26,515 bases of DNA from DATLFA01 sp039934635 (GTDB lineage: Bacteria; Actinomycetota; Acidimicrobiia; Acidimicrobiales; WLNW01). Positions 15,432-22,778 of the stretch are shown in pieces. The notes under the pieces were generated by a model. The model searched no databases and had not been told where the DNA came from. It saw only the letters and a list, made by a program, of their open reading frames with translations. The stretch spans positions 1 through 26,515 of the forward strand of contig JBDTLT010000057.1 of NCBI GenBank assembly GCA_039934635.1, written 5' to 3'. A program made the translations under genes and the position numbers. Every line of letters starts with the position of its first letter. The stretch's first letter is position 1.

Positions 15432-15780
15432 AGAAGCGGCCGCCGCCGCTGTGCAACGAACAGTGGCTGTCGTAGCGGCCGACCTGTTTGAAGCGAAACG
15501 TGAAGGTGTCGCCCGCGGGCACGGTCCACGGGCCGACCTCATGGTTGCGCGTGTCCAGGTTGGCCACGACGATGCGATCGCCGACGCGCACTTCGAGATC
15601 GCGGGGCAAGATGTCGACCGACCCTCCGGCGTCGAGCGTCGAGCCCGTACCCGCAGGAACGACGAACTCGTGGTCGATGCCCGAGCGGGGTCCGGGGTCA
15701 CGGGTCATGACCAGCACCAGTGCCCCGGCCGCGACCACGAAAAGAGCGAACAGCCCGAACCAGAGGAGACGACCGCGCAT
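15403..15780 (-). CDS. Membrane-anchored cupredoxin-like protein
   Basis: A 125-residue protein with an N-terminal membrane segment (LLWFGLFALFVVAAGALVLVM, about residues 5-25) and an extracytoplasmic cupredoxin-like domain. The sequence shows DLEVRVGDRIVVANLDTRNHEVGPW with H80, then GRYDSHCSLH with C107 and H110, matching the His...Cys-x2-His copper ligands of plastocyanin-like proteins. The axial methionine expected 3-5 residues after the last histidine is absent (SGGGRFF instead). Possible roles are electron transfer, copper handling or a structural domain. It is convergent with the basic-tail protein (29-base overlap) and divergent from the RsbW-like gene. A short ACAAG-T-CTTGT palindrome (15785-15795) lies just upstream of its start. 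Confidence 0.72.
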   Translation of the reverse strand: MRGRLLWFGLFALFVVAAGALVLVMTRDPGPRSGIDHEFVVPAGTGSTLDAGGSVDILPRDLEVRVGDRIVVANLDTRNHEVGPWTVPAGDTFTFRFKQVGRYDSHCSLHSGGGRFFIDVLPSLA

Positions 15781-15847
15781 CGGAACAAGTCTTGTCGATG
15801 GGCGTGGGTTTGTCCGAACGGGCGCCGCACGGCAAGGATGACGACCC

Positions 15848-16234
15848 GTGAGCCTCCGAGGTGAAGACGCCGGTATCGAGATGCGTCTCCCCGCCACCAG
15901 TTGGAGCCCCCGCATTGCGCGCCGCTTCGTGGCGGCCCGGCTCAACGAGAGCCTGTCCGGGCAGGACGTCGTCGGGGCCGCCGCGCTCGTGACGAGCGAG
16001 CTCGTGACCACCGCGGTGCAACACAGGAATGCGACCGTGCGAGTGCGCGTCGAAACGCTCGCCGACCACGTGCGGGTCGAAGTCAGCGACCGCGCGGCCC
16101 CCCGTTCCGGCGGCAGCGATCAGTTGGCGCTCAGCAATGGTGGCCCACCGCTCGTCGGCCGGCTCTGCGACCGCTGGGGTGTCGCCGAGACCAACGGCGA
16201 ACGCTCCGTGTGGTGCACCTTCCGCCTCGCCTGA
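15848..16234 (+). CDS. Histidine-kinase-like ATPase (RsbW/SpoIIAB-like) domain protein, degenerate
   Basis: A 128-residue GHKL-type domain similar to small actinobacterial anti-sigma/regulatory kinases. Visible landmarks are SWSPRIARRFVAARL, then VTSELVTTAVQH, where the N-box is normally ELVTNAVRH, then VRVEVSDRAAP and GRLCDRWGVAETNGERSVWCTF at the end, which is the usual C-terminal strand pattern. The N-box asparagine that coordinates magnesium is T55 here, and the glycine-rich lid is NGGPPLVGRL, without a clear GxGxG. ATP binding may therefore be weak or lost. The ABC ATPase gene follows after 10 bases, so they may be co-transcribed. No sigma factor or anti-anti-sigma gene is nearby. Confidence 0.72.
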   Translation: MSLRGEDAGIEMRLPATSWSPRIARRFVAARLNESLSGQDVVGAAALVTSELVTTAVQHRNATVRVRVETLADHVRVEVSDRAAPRSGGSDQLALSNGGPPLVGRLCDRWGVAETNGERSVWCTFRLA

Positions 16235-16244
16235 CGGGCTGGGA

Positions 16245-17039
16245 ATGACCGTGCAGCAGCCCGCGATCGAGATGATCGGCGTGACGCGGATCGAAGACGG
16301 GCGGGCGATCCTCGCCGATCTCGACTGGACGGTTGCGCCCGACCAACGCTGGATCGTGCTCGGCCGCAACGGCAGCGGTAAGTCGACGCTGCTGCGCATC
16401 GCGTCGCTGTACTTGCATCCGTCGAGCGGCACCGTGCGCGTGCTGGGCGAGGAACTGGGTCGCACGGATGTGCGCCAGTTGCGTCGACGCGTCGGCTACT
16501 CGGCGGCGGCGTTCGCCGACCTCCTGCGGCCCGCGCTCAGCGTGCGCGATGTGGTGATGACGGCAAAGTTCGCCGCGCTCGAGCCGTGGTGGCACACCTA
16601 CGAGGATGCCGATCGCGAGCGCGCCGTCGAGATGCTCGGCCGCGTCGGGTGTGAGTCCCTGGCCGGGCACCTGTTCGCCACGCTCTCGTCCGGCGAACGC
16701 CAACGGGTGCTGCTGGCGCGCACGCTCTTCACCGAGCCGGGGGTGATCCTGCTCGACGAACCGACCGCGGCGCTCGACCTCGCGGGTCGCGAACAACTCG
16801 TGGCGAACCTCGACGCGCTGGCCGCCGATGCGACCACGCCGCCGATCGTGCTCGTGACCCATCACGTCGAGGAGATCCCGCCGTCGTTCACTCACGCGCT
16901 GCTGTTGCGCGACGGGCGCACCCTGGCCAAGGGACCGATCGAGGAGTGCATGAACGCCGAGACGCTGTCGCAATGCTTCGAGCTATCGCTCGAACTCGAA
17001 CGGCGCGACGGCCGCTGGCTCGCCTGGGCCCGCCGCTGA
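16245..17039 (+). CDS. Stand-alone ABC transporter ATP-binding protein
   Basis: A 264-residue ABC ATPase with Walker A GRNGSGKST (residues 40-48), signature LSSGERQRV and Walker B GVILLDEPTAALD, followed by the switch region VLVTHHVEEI. All catalytic motifs are intact. No permease or binding protein is adjacent, so it may pair with subunits elsewhere or work in a non-transport role; its sequence resembles the YlmA/ModF-like group of lone ATPases (a family-level impression). It starts 10 bases after the RsbW-like gene and is followed 23 bases later by the phosphodiesterase. The weak GGGA before the ATG fits coupling to the upstream gene. Partner and substrate unknown. Confidence 0.88.
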   Translation: MTVQQPAIEMIGVTRIEDGRAILADLDWTVAPDQRWIVLGRNGSGKSTLLRIASLYLHPSSGTVRVLGEELGRTDVRQLRRRVGYSAAAFADLLRPALSVRDVVMTAKFAALEPWWHTYEDADRERAVEMLGRVGCESLAGHLFATLSSGERQRVLLARTLFTEPGVILLDEPTAALDLAGREQLVANLDALAADATTPPIVLVTHHVEEIPPSFTHALLLRDGRTLAKGPIEECMNAETLSQCFELSLELERRDGRWLAWARR

Positions 17040-17050
17040 TCGCGGAGCGC

Positions 17051-17056
17051 TAGCCT
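17051..17056 (+). promoter_or_regulatory. Candidate -10 box (TAGCCT) for a leaderless transcript
   Basis: TAGCCT ends six bases before the GTG at 17063, the same geometry as at 821 and 15024. This suggests that the phosphodiesterase may have its own promoter despite the short gap from the ABC ATPase. Confidence 0.38.
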
Positions 17057-17062
17057 CGGCGC

Positions 17063-17935
17063 GTGCTCATCGCCCAGATCTCGGATCTTCACATCGCCGA
17101 GGCCGACAACTACATGCGCCAGTTCGTCGACGCGAACGCCAAGTTGGCCGCGGCGGTCGACTATCTCAACGCGATGGAACTGCGACCCGACGTCGTTCTT
17201 GCAACGGGAGATCTCACTGATCACGGCCGACCCGCGCAATACGAGTTGCTCGCCGCCATCCTCGCCGAACTCGACATCCCGTTGCTGCTGATCCCGGGCA
17301 ACCACGACGAGCGCGATCCATTCGTCGCCGCGTTCGCGTCGACGCATCCGTATCTCCCGGCGCAGGGCCCGATCCAGTACGTCGTCGACGACTACGACGT
17401 GCGGTTGATCGCACTCGACTCGACGCGCATCGATCATCACGACGGCGAGCTCGACGACCAGCGCTTGCAGTGGCTCGAGCACACGTTGGCGCAACGCCCG
17501 GACGACCCGACGGTCGTGTTCTTGCACCACCCGCCGTTCACCACCGGCATTTGGTGGATGGACTGCATCGGCCTCGGTGGCGCACGCCAGCTCGAGTCGA
17601 TCGTGCTGCGCCATCCCAACGTGCGGCTCGTCGTCGCCGGGCATCTGCACCGACCCATCACCACCAACTGGGGCAGCACCGTGGTGTCGACGGCGCCCAG
17701 CACTACGCACCAGACGGTGTGCAACCTGCACCCCGATCACGAGCCGGTCATGGCGACCGAGCCGCCGATGCTGCAACTGCATTGGTGGACCGGCGACGCG
17801 TTCGTCACGCACACGACCGTCTTCGAGCCGCCCGCGGGCCGCATGGAGATCGCACGGATGGTCTCCGACTGGGAGACCACAAAGGCGCGCATAAAGCAGG
17901 GGCCACCATTCGCCAAGGGCGGGCCGTTCGGCTGA
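17063..17935 (+). CDS. Calcineurin-like metallophosphoesterase (CpdA/Icc 3',5'-cyclic nucleotide phosphodiesterase type)
   Basis: A 290-residue metallophosphoesterase with the full ordered set of metal motifs: D8-x-H10 in ISDLHIAE, D50 in ATGDLTDHG, N80-H81 in GNHDER, the HH of VFLHHPPF and GHLHRP near residue 195. This spacing is typical of CpdA/Icc and Rv0805-type class III phosphodiesterases, which hydrolyse cyclic nucleotides or other phosphodiesters with a two-metal centre. No signal peptide is seen. A GTG start is chosen because the conserved strand begins directly after it. The C-terminal ~60 residues extend beyond the core fold, ending in KGGPFG. In vivo substrate could be cAMP or another phosphoester. 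Confidence 0.9.
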   Translation: MLIAQISDLHIAEADNYMRQFVDANAKLAAAVDYLNAMELRPDVVLATGDLTDHGRPAQYELLAAILAELDIPLLLIPGNHDERDPFVAAFASTHPYLPAQGPIQYVVDDYDVRLIALDSTRIDHHDGELDDQRLQWLEHTLAQRPDDPTVVFLHHPPFTTGIWWMDCIGLGGARQLESIVLRHPNVRLVVAGHLHRPITTNWGSTVVSTAPSTTHQTVCNLHPDHEPVMATEPPMLQLHWWTGDAFVTHTTVFEPPAGRMEIARMVSDWETTKARIKQGPPFAKGGPFG

Positions 17936-17982
17936 GCGCCGATGATTAGCATGGCCACCCCGAGCATGCGACCCTACGAGCC

Positions 17983-19557
17983 ATGACCGAACCTATCTAC
18001 GACGTGCGCTCGTTCTGGGAGTTGCTCGAAAAGCGTGCCGCCGCGACCCCCGATCGACCGATGTTGATCGATGCCACGGATCGACGCGTCACCTTCGCCG
18101 AGTTCAAAGCGTGGGCCGAACGCGTTGCGGCGGGCCTGCAGGCGATGGGCATCGGCGAGGACACTGTCGTCACGTGGCAGCTTCCCACGCGCATCGAGAC
18201 GCTCGTCGCGTCGTTCGCCTTGTCCCGCCTCGGCGCGATCCAGAATCCGATCATCCAGATCTACCGTGATCGTGAAGTCGGCTTCGCCCTCGCGCAGATG
18301 CGCAGCGAGTTCGTGCTCGTGCCCGGCGTGTGGCGCAACTTCGACTACGTCGCCATGGTCGAACGACTCTCGGCCGACCTCCCGGCGCCGCCCAAGATCA
18401 TCGTGGCGTACGACTCGTTGCCCGAGGGCGATCCGTCGACATTGCCGCCTCCGCCGGCGCCGCCCGCGAGCGCGGACGATGGGCCGATCAAGTGGGTGTA
18501 CTACACGTCCGGCACCACCTCTGACCCCAAAGGCGCGCAACACACCGACGGCACGTTGCTGGCGGGCGGCATCGGCTTGGCATTGAAGCTCGACATGCAG
18601 CCGAGCGATGTCGGTTCGATCGCCTTCCCGTATTCACACATCGGCGGTCCGAACTACGTGGTCATGATGTTGACCCACGGCATGCCGGCGGTGTTGCTCG
18701 AAGCGTTCGTACCGGCCGAAGCAGTGGAGATCTACAAACGTCACGACGTGACCATGGCCGGTGGCTCGACGGCGTTCTACATCGCGTTCATCAACGAGCA
18801 GCGCAAGCAACCCGGTGAAAAGATCATTCCCACGTTGCGCATCCTGTCGGGGGGCGGCGCGCCAAAGCCACCCGAACTGTTCCTCGAGGTCGGTGCCGAA
18901 ATCGGGGCAAAGCTTTGCCACGGCTACGGCATGACCGAGTGCCCGATGATCGCTCAGGGCGGCCCGCGCGACACCGACGATCAGTTGATGTACAGCGAAG
19001 GCGGCCCGGTCGAGGGGTGTGTCATCACCATCGTCCGCGAGGACGGCACCTACGCGAAGCCCAATGAATTGGGGGAAGTTCGTTTGCAGGGGCCGATGTT
19101 GCTCAAGGGCTATCGCGACGCCGCGCTCAACGCCGACGCATTCGACGATGCAGGTCGCTTCCGCACCGGCGACATCGGCTTCCTACGACCCGACGGCTAC
19201 ATCACGCTCACCGGGCGCCTCAAGGACGTCATCATCCGCAAGGGCGAGAACATCAGCGCGAAGGAAGTCGAGGACATCCTCTACACGCACCCCAAGGTCG
19301 GCGACTGCGCGGTGATCGGCCTTGTCGACCGCGAGCGCGGCGAACGGGTCTGTGCGGTCGTCGAGACCGCGCCAGGGCAGACGCCGCTGACGTTCGCGGA
19401 GATGGTCACCTGGTGCAAGGACGCAGGACTCATGACGCAGAAGATGCCCGAGCAACTCGAGGTAGTCGCCGAGTTGCCGCGCAACCCCACGTTCAAGATC
19501 CTCAAGTACAAGTTGCGCGACGAATATAACCAGCAGCAATGGAGGCCGCAGTCATGA
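17983..19557 (+). CDS. AMP-binding acyl-CoA synthetase/ligase
   Basis: A 524-residue member of the ANL superfamily that activates a carboxylic acid as an acyl-adenylate and transfers it to CoA. The P-loop is TSGTTSDPKG (175-184), the adenine-binding motif is GYGMTECPM, the hinge region is FRTGDIGFLRPDGYITLTGRLKD followed by RKGENISAKEVE, and the catalytic lysine is probably K505 in NPTFKILK. In most relatives the residue before this lysine is glycine; here it is phenylalanine. Length is normal. It starts 47 bases after the phosphodiesterase and overlaps the SDR gene by ATGA, so the two are co-translated. Acid substrate unknown; a medium-sized or cyclic acid is a guess. Confidence 0.92.
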   Translation: MTEPIYDVRSFWELLEKRAAATPDRPMLIDATDRRVTFAEFKAWAERVAAGLQAMGIGEDTVVTWQLPTRIETLVASFALSRLGAIQNPIIQIYRDREVGFALAQMRSEFVLVPGVWRNFDYVAMVERLSADLPAPPKIIVAYDSLPEGDPSTLPPPPAPPASADDGPIKWVYYTSGTTSDPKGAQHTDGTLLAGGIGLALKLDMQPSDVGSIAFPYSHIGGPNYVVMMLTHGMPAVLLEAFVPAEAVEIYKRHDVTMAGGSTAFYIAFINEQRKQPGEKIIPTLRILSGGGAPKPPELFLEVGAEIGAKLCHGYGMTECPMIAQGGPRDTDDQLMYSEGGPVEGCVITIVREDGTYAKPNELGEVRLQGPMLLKGYRDAALNADAFDDAGRFRTGDIGFLRPDGYITLTGRLKDVIIRKGENISAKEVEDILYTHPKVGDCAVIGLVDRERGERVCAVVETAPGQTPLTFAEMVTWCKDAGLMTQKMPEQLEVVAELPRNPTFKILKYKLRDEYNQQQWRPQS

Positions 19558-20405
19558 CCGATCGGCTGCGGGGCAAGGTCGCCGTCGTCACCGGTGCGAG
19601 CCGTGGCATCGGCGAAGCGATCGCGCGAGGACTCGCGGCCGAAGGCGCCCGAGTCGCGTGCGTGGCTCGCACGCGCAACGAAGGCGACAAACGCGTGGCC
19701 GGCTCACTACAGGCAACCGTCGCCGCCATCGAGGCGGCCGGCGGCGAGGCCTTGCCGCTCGTCGCCGATCTCCGCGATCTCGATGCTTGCGCGCAGGCCG
19801 TCGACGAAGCGCGCGCCGCGCTAGGCCCGATCGACATCCTCGTCAACAACGCGGCGTGGACATGGTTCGCCCCCGTCGCCGAATTCCCGGTCGACCAGTG
19901 GCTCCGCTCGTTCGCGATCAACGTGCACGCGCCGATGGTGCTGTCGCGGGCGGTGCTCTCCGACATGATCCCGAGGGGTTCGGGGGCGATCGTCAACATC
20001 TCGTCCGGTTCGGCGCGCGGCCCGGGCCGAGGCCCCTACCCGACGCCGCCGATCCTGCGCGACGGCGTCTTGTACGGCACCGAGAAAGCCGCGCTCGAAC
20101 GGTTCAGCCAGGGTCTCGCCGAAGAGCTCTACCCGCACGGCGTCACCGTCGCCGCGCTCTCACCGTCGCAAGTGGTCGTGACGGCCGGTGTCATTTTCCA
20201 TGAGGCGGTGTTCGATCGCGACGAGGCGCACACCGAGCCACCCGAGATGATGGCGCAGGCAGTGGTATTGCTGGCGAGTGAGCCGCTCGACCGTGTCACG
20301 GGGCGCGTCTGCTACAGCCAGCAGATCTTGCGGGAGTTCGGGTGGATCGACGGCGGCCGCGGGACGGGCATCGACTCGACCGGTTCGGGCTACTCCCAGA
20401 TGTGA
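19554..20405 (+). CDS. Short-chain dehydrogenase/reductase (SDR)
   Basis: A 283-residue classical-type SDR that oxidises a hydroxyl or reduces a keto group using NAD(P)H. The cofactor motif is TGASRGIGEA, the NNAA motif is present, the active-site Ser is in NISSGS (150-151), and Tyr/Lys are Y174 and K178 in YGTEK. The gap between Ser and Tyr is about ten residues longer than usual, filled by a Gly/Pro-rich insert. I chose the ATG at 19554 because GGAGG lies eight bases upstream; an in-frame ATG at 19539 would add five residues. It overlaps the synthetase stop codon (ATGA) and its stop overlaps the convergent CoA transferase by 16 bases. It probably acts on the synthetase product. Confidence 0.9.
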   Translation: MTDRLRGKVAVVTGASRGIGEAIARGLAAEGARVACVARTRNEGDKRVAGSLQATVAAIEAAGGEALPLVADLRDLDACAQAVDEARAALGPIDILVNNAAWTWFAPVAEFPVDQWLRSFAINVHAPMVLSRAVLSDMIPRGSGAIVNISSGSARGPGRGPYPTPPILRDGVLYGTEKAALERFSQGLAEELYPHGVTVAALSPSQVVVTAGVIFHEAVFDRDEAHTEPPEMMAQAVVLLASEPLDRVTGRVCYSQQILREFGWIDGGRGTGIDSTGSGYSQM

Positions 20406-21568
20406 GCGGCGCGGAGCCGCTCGATCTCGTCATCGTCGAGATCGAGCATCTCGCGCAACACCGCCTCGGTATCGCTGCCGCGGCGGGCAGCGCTACCCCG
20501 CACACCGATCGTCGCGCCGTCGCTGCGCCACGGAGCGGTCGGTACGCGCACGCCGGGCTCGATTTCGTGGAACGCGTCGCGCTCGGTCGCCCACGGTGTG
20601 GTCGACAAGTCGCGGATCGATCGAAGTGGCGCGGTCATGATGCCGGCAGCTTCGAATCGCGCGTCGAGCGTGGCGAAGTCGGCCACCGTCGCTGCATGCT
20701 GTTGAAGAATCTCGTCGACGAGCGCACGATTGGCCTCGCGCGATTCGTAGTCGACGAGGCGTGCATCGTCGCGTGTCGCAGTTGCGTCACCACCCATTGC
20801 GTCGATGAAGCGTTCGAACATTCGCGACCGGTTGCCGACGAGGGTGGCATAGCTGCCGTCGGCCAACCGCACTACTGGGTGATTCCAGATGTCGAAGAGC
20901 CGATCCTCGTCGCTGCCGACGCAGTCGACTGCGGCCCAATCATCGGTGTAGGCGGAGACTTCGGCCATCGCGACATCGAGGTGCTGTCCCAGTCCACTCA
21001 CACTGCGTTGATAGAGCGCGGCGAGAATGGCGGACAGCGCGAAGAATCCGGTGTTGAGATCGGCGTGCACGTGCACTTCTTGTTCGGGCGCGCGCCGGCG
21101 CAGCCGTGCCGACAGTTCGAGCAACCCGGTCTCGGCATGGATCAGCGGCGCGTATGCCCGGCGTTGAGCCCATGGCCCACTTTGGCCCCAGCCGCTGATC
21201 GAGCAATAGATCAAGCGGGTGTTGCGCGCCCGTAGCGCTCGGGCGCCGAGGCCCCGCTTGTCGAGCACTCCGGGACGAAAATTCTCGATGAGCACGTCGA
21301 CGCGTTCGGCCAGTCGGGCCACCAGTGCCGCGGCAGTGGGGTCGCGGAGATCGAGGCAGATGTTGCGTTTACCCGCGTTCAATTGCGCGAAATACACGGA
21401 TTGACCGCCGACTTCGGGGGTGACGATGCGCGTCGTGTCGCCCGAGGGTCGTTCGACCTTGACGACGTCGGCGCCCAGGTCGGCCAACATCCGCCCGACG
21501 ATGGGGCCGGCTACGACCTCGGACAGATCGAGGACGCGGATGCCGGCGAGCGGCCGGGGCTCAGCCAT
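20390..21568 (-). CDS. CaiB/BaiF (class III) CoA transferase, catalytic Asp not apparent
   Basis: A 392-residue family III CoA transferase by sequence: LAGIRVLDLSEVVAGPIVGR, LGADVVKVERPSGD, LNAGKRNICLDLRDP and VLIENFRPGVLDKRGLG are all typical, and LGQHLDVAMAEVSAY follows. At the place where the other window member has FDASAYW with the catalytic Asp (D141), this protein has AYAPLIHAETG, with A140. Transfer by the usual aspartyl-anhydride route is therefore doubtful unless another residue substitutes; some database relatives share the YAP sequence. The gene converges with the SDR (16-base overlap) and is divergent from glmU. No obvious ribosome-binding site is seen. Confidence 0.87.
   Translation of the reverse strand: MAEPRPLAGIRVLDLSEVVAGPIVGRMLADLGADVVKVERPSGDTTRIVTPEVGGQSVYFAQLNAGKRNICLDLRDPTAAALVARLAERVDVLIENFRPGVLDKRGLGARALRARNTRLIYCSISGWGQSGPWAQRRAYAPLIHAETGLLELSARLRRRAPEQEVHVHADLNTGFFALSAILAALYQRSVSGLGQHLDVAMAEVSAYTDDWAAVDCVGSDEDRLFDIWNHPVVRLADGSYATLVGNRSRMFERFIDAMGGDATATRDDARLVDYESREANRALVDEILQQHAATVADFATLDARFEAAGIMTAPLRSIRDLSTTPWATERDAFHEIEPGVRVPTAPWRSDGATIGVRGSAARRGSDTEAVLREMLDLDDDEIERLRAAHIWE
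20404..20422. repeat. GCGGC/GCCGC hairpin at the SDR stop codon
   Basis: GAGCGGC-GCGGA-GCCGCTC is a perfect 7-bp stem with a 5-base loop, beginning inside the SDR TGA and lying in the convergent CoA transferase's 3' coding end. It resembles the other GCGGC...GCCGC hairpins in the window and may act as a shared 3' end. Confidence 0.35.
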
Positions 21569-21663
21569 CGCCGGACTTTAAGCTCGCGATCGAATCTTGG
21601 CCTAATAGTTGCGTCTTTGTGAATCGTGGGGCGATTTGGGAAATGAGGCGCTAGAAAGCCTGC

Positions 21664-22746
21664 ATGCGCTCTGCTCCGCTTTCTGCCATCGTGCTCGCTG
21701 CCGGTGACGGCAGACGTATGCGCTCCACGCGCCCCAAACCGCTCCATGTGCTGTGCGGCAAAACCATGTTGCACTACGTCCTCGACTCGTTGTCCGAGTG
21801 CAAGCTCGAACGCGTCGTGGTCGTGGTCGGCAGCATGGGCGATCAAGTCGAAAAGAAGTTGCGCGAACAAAGCGCGGTTCACTACATCGAATACGTCGAA
21901 CAGGCCCGTGCCCTGGGCACCGGCGACGCGGCAGCGACCGCGTTGTCGGCGTTCGCCGGTGACGACGACCTCGACGATCCCGACGTGCTCGTCCTGCCCG
22001 GCGACACCCCGCTGTTGCAGGCCTCGACCGTGGCCGCCCTCGCCGAAGAACACGATCGGCTCGGCGCAGCAGTCACGATCTTGACCGCCCGCCCTCCGCG
22101 GCCCGACGGTTTCGCACGGGTACGGCGCGTCAAGGATCGTGTCGCCTCGCTCGTCGATCACGACGAAGCCACCGACGACGAGCGCGCGATCGCCGAAGTC
22201 TCGACCGGCGTCTACTGCTTCCGGCGCAGCCTCCTCGCGCCGGCACTGCGCCGCGTCGCGCCCCGCAGTCGTTCGGGGGAGCGTTACCTGTCCGACGTGG
22301 TCGCGGTGTTGGCCGAGACCGGCCACATGGTGGCGACGCTCGAAGCCGATGACCCAACCGAGGTCATGGGGGTCAACGACCGGGTGCAGCTCGCGCAGGC
22401 CGAGGCCGAGCTGCGGCGGCGCACCAACCTGCGCTGGTTGCGCCGCGGCGTGACCATGATCGATCCCGACCGCACCTACATCGACACGACCGTCCACATC
22501 GGCGCCGACGTCACCTTGTTCCCGGGCACGTTGCTCCAGGGTCGTACCGTCATCGGTGAGGGCAGCGAAATCGGGCCCGACGCCCGGCTCGTCGACTGCG
22601 TGGTGGGTCGGCGCTGCCGCATCGAGAACACCGTGGGCCGGCTGGCCGAGGTGGGCGACGACGCCCAAGTCGGCCCGTACGCATCGTTGGCGCCCGGTGC
22701 TCACCTGATCGCGGGTCAAGTAACCGGACCGTTCTACACTGCATGA
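21664..22746 (+). CDS. glmU: N-acetylglucosamine-1-phosphate uridyltransferase (GlmU), short form lacking the acetyltransferase C-terminus
   Basis: A 360-residue GlmU-type protein; full-length enzymes are about 450-490 residues. The uridyltransferase half is intact: LAAGDGRRMRS with K25 in RPKPLH, the GTGDAA segment, LPGDTPLL with the metal-binding Asp, and VSTGVYCF. The left-handed beta-helix begins at YIDTTVHIG and runs to GPYASLAPGAHLIAGQVTGPFY, then stops. The active-site residues of the acetyltransferase half of other GlmU proteins lie beyond this point, and the Arg pair of GPYARLRPG is S/A here. It probably makes UDP-GlcNAc from GlcNAc-1-P only. It leads into prs after 32 bases, the usual glmU-prs order. 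Confidence 0.88.
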   Translation: MRSAPLSAIVLAAGDGRRMRSTRPKPLHVLCGKTMLHYVLDSLSECKLERVVVVVGSMGDQVEKKLREQSAVHYIEYVEQARALGTGDAAATALSAFAGDDDLDDPDVLVLPGDTPLLQASTVAALAEEHDRLGAAVTILTARPPRPDGFARVRRVKDRVASLVDHDEATDDERAIAEVSTGVYCFRRSLLAPALRRVAPRSRSGERYLSDVVAVLAETGHMVATLEADDPTEVMGVNDRVQLAQAEAELRRRTNLRWLRRGVTMIDPDRTYIDTTVHIGADVTLFPGTLLQGRTVIGEGSEIGPDARLVDCVVGRRCRIENTVGRLAEVGDDAQVGPYASLAPGAHLIAGQVTGPFYTA

Positions 22747-22778
22747 TGCGCAGGTAGGGCGCGAGAGCGAGGGCACGC

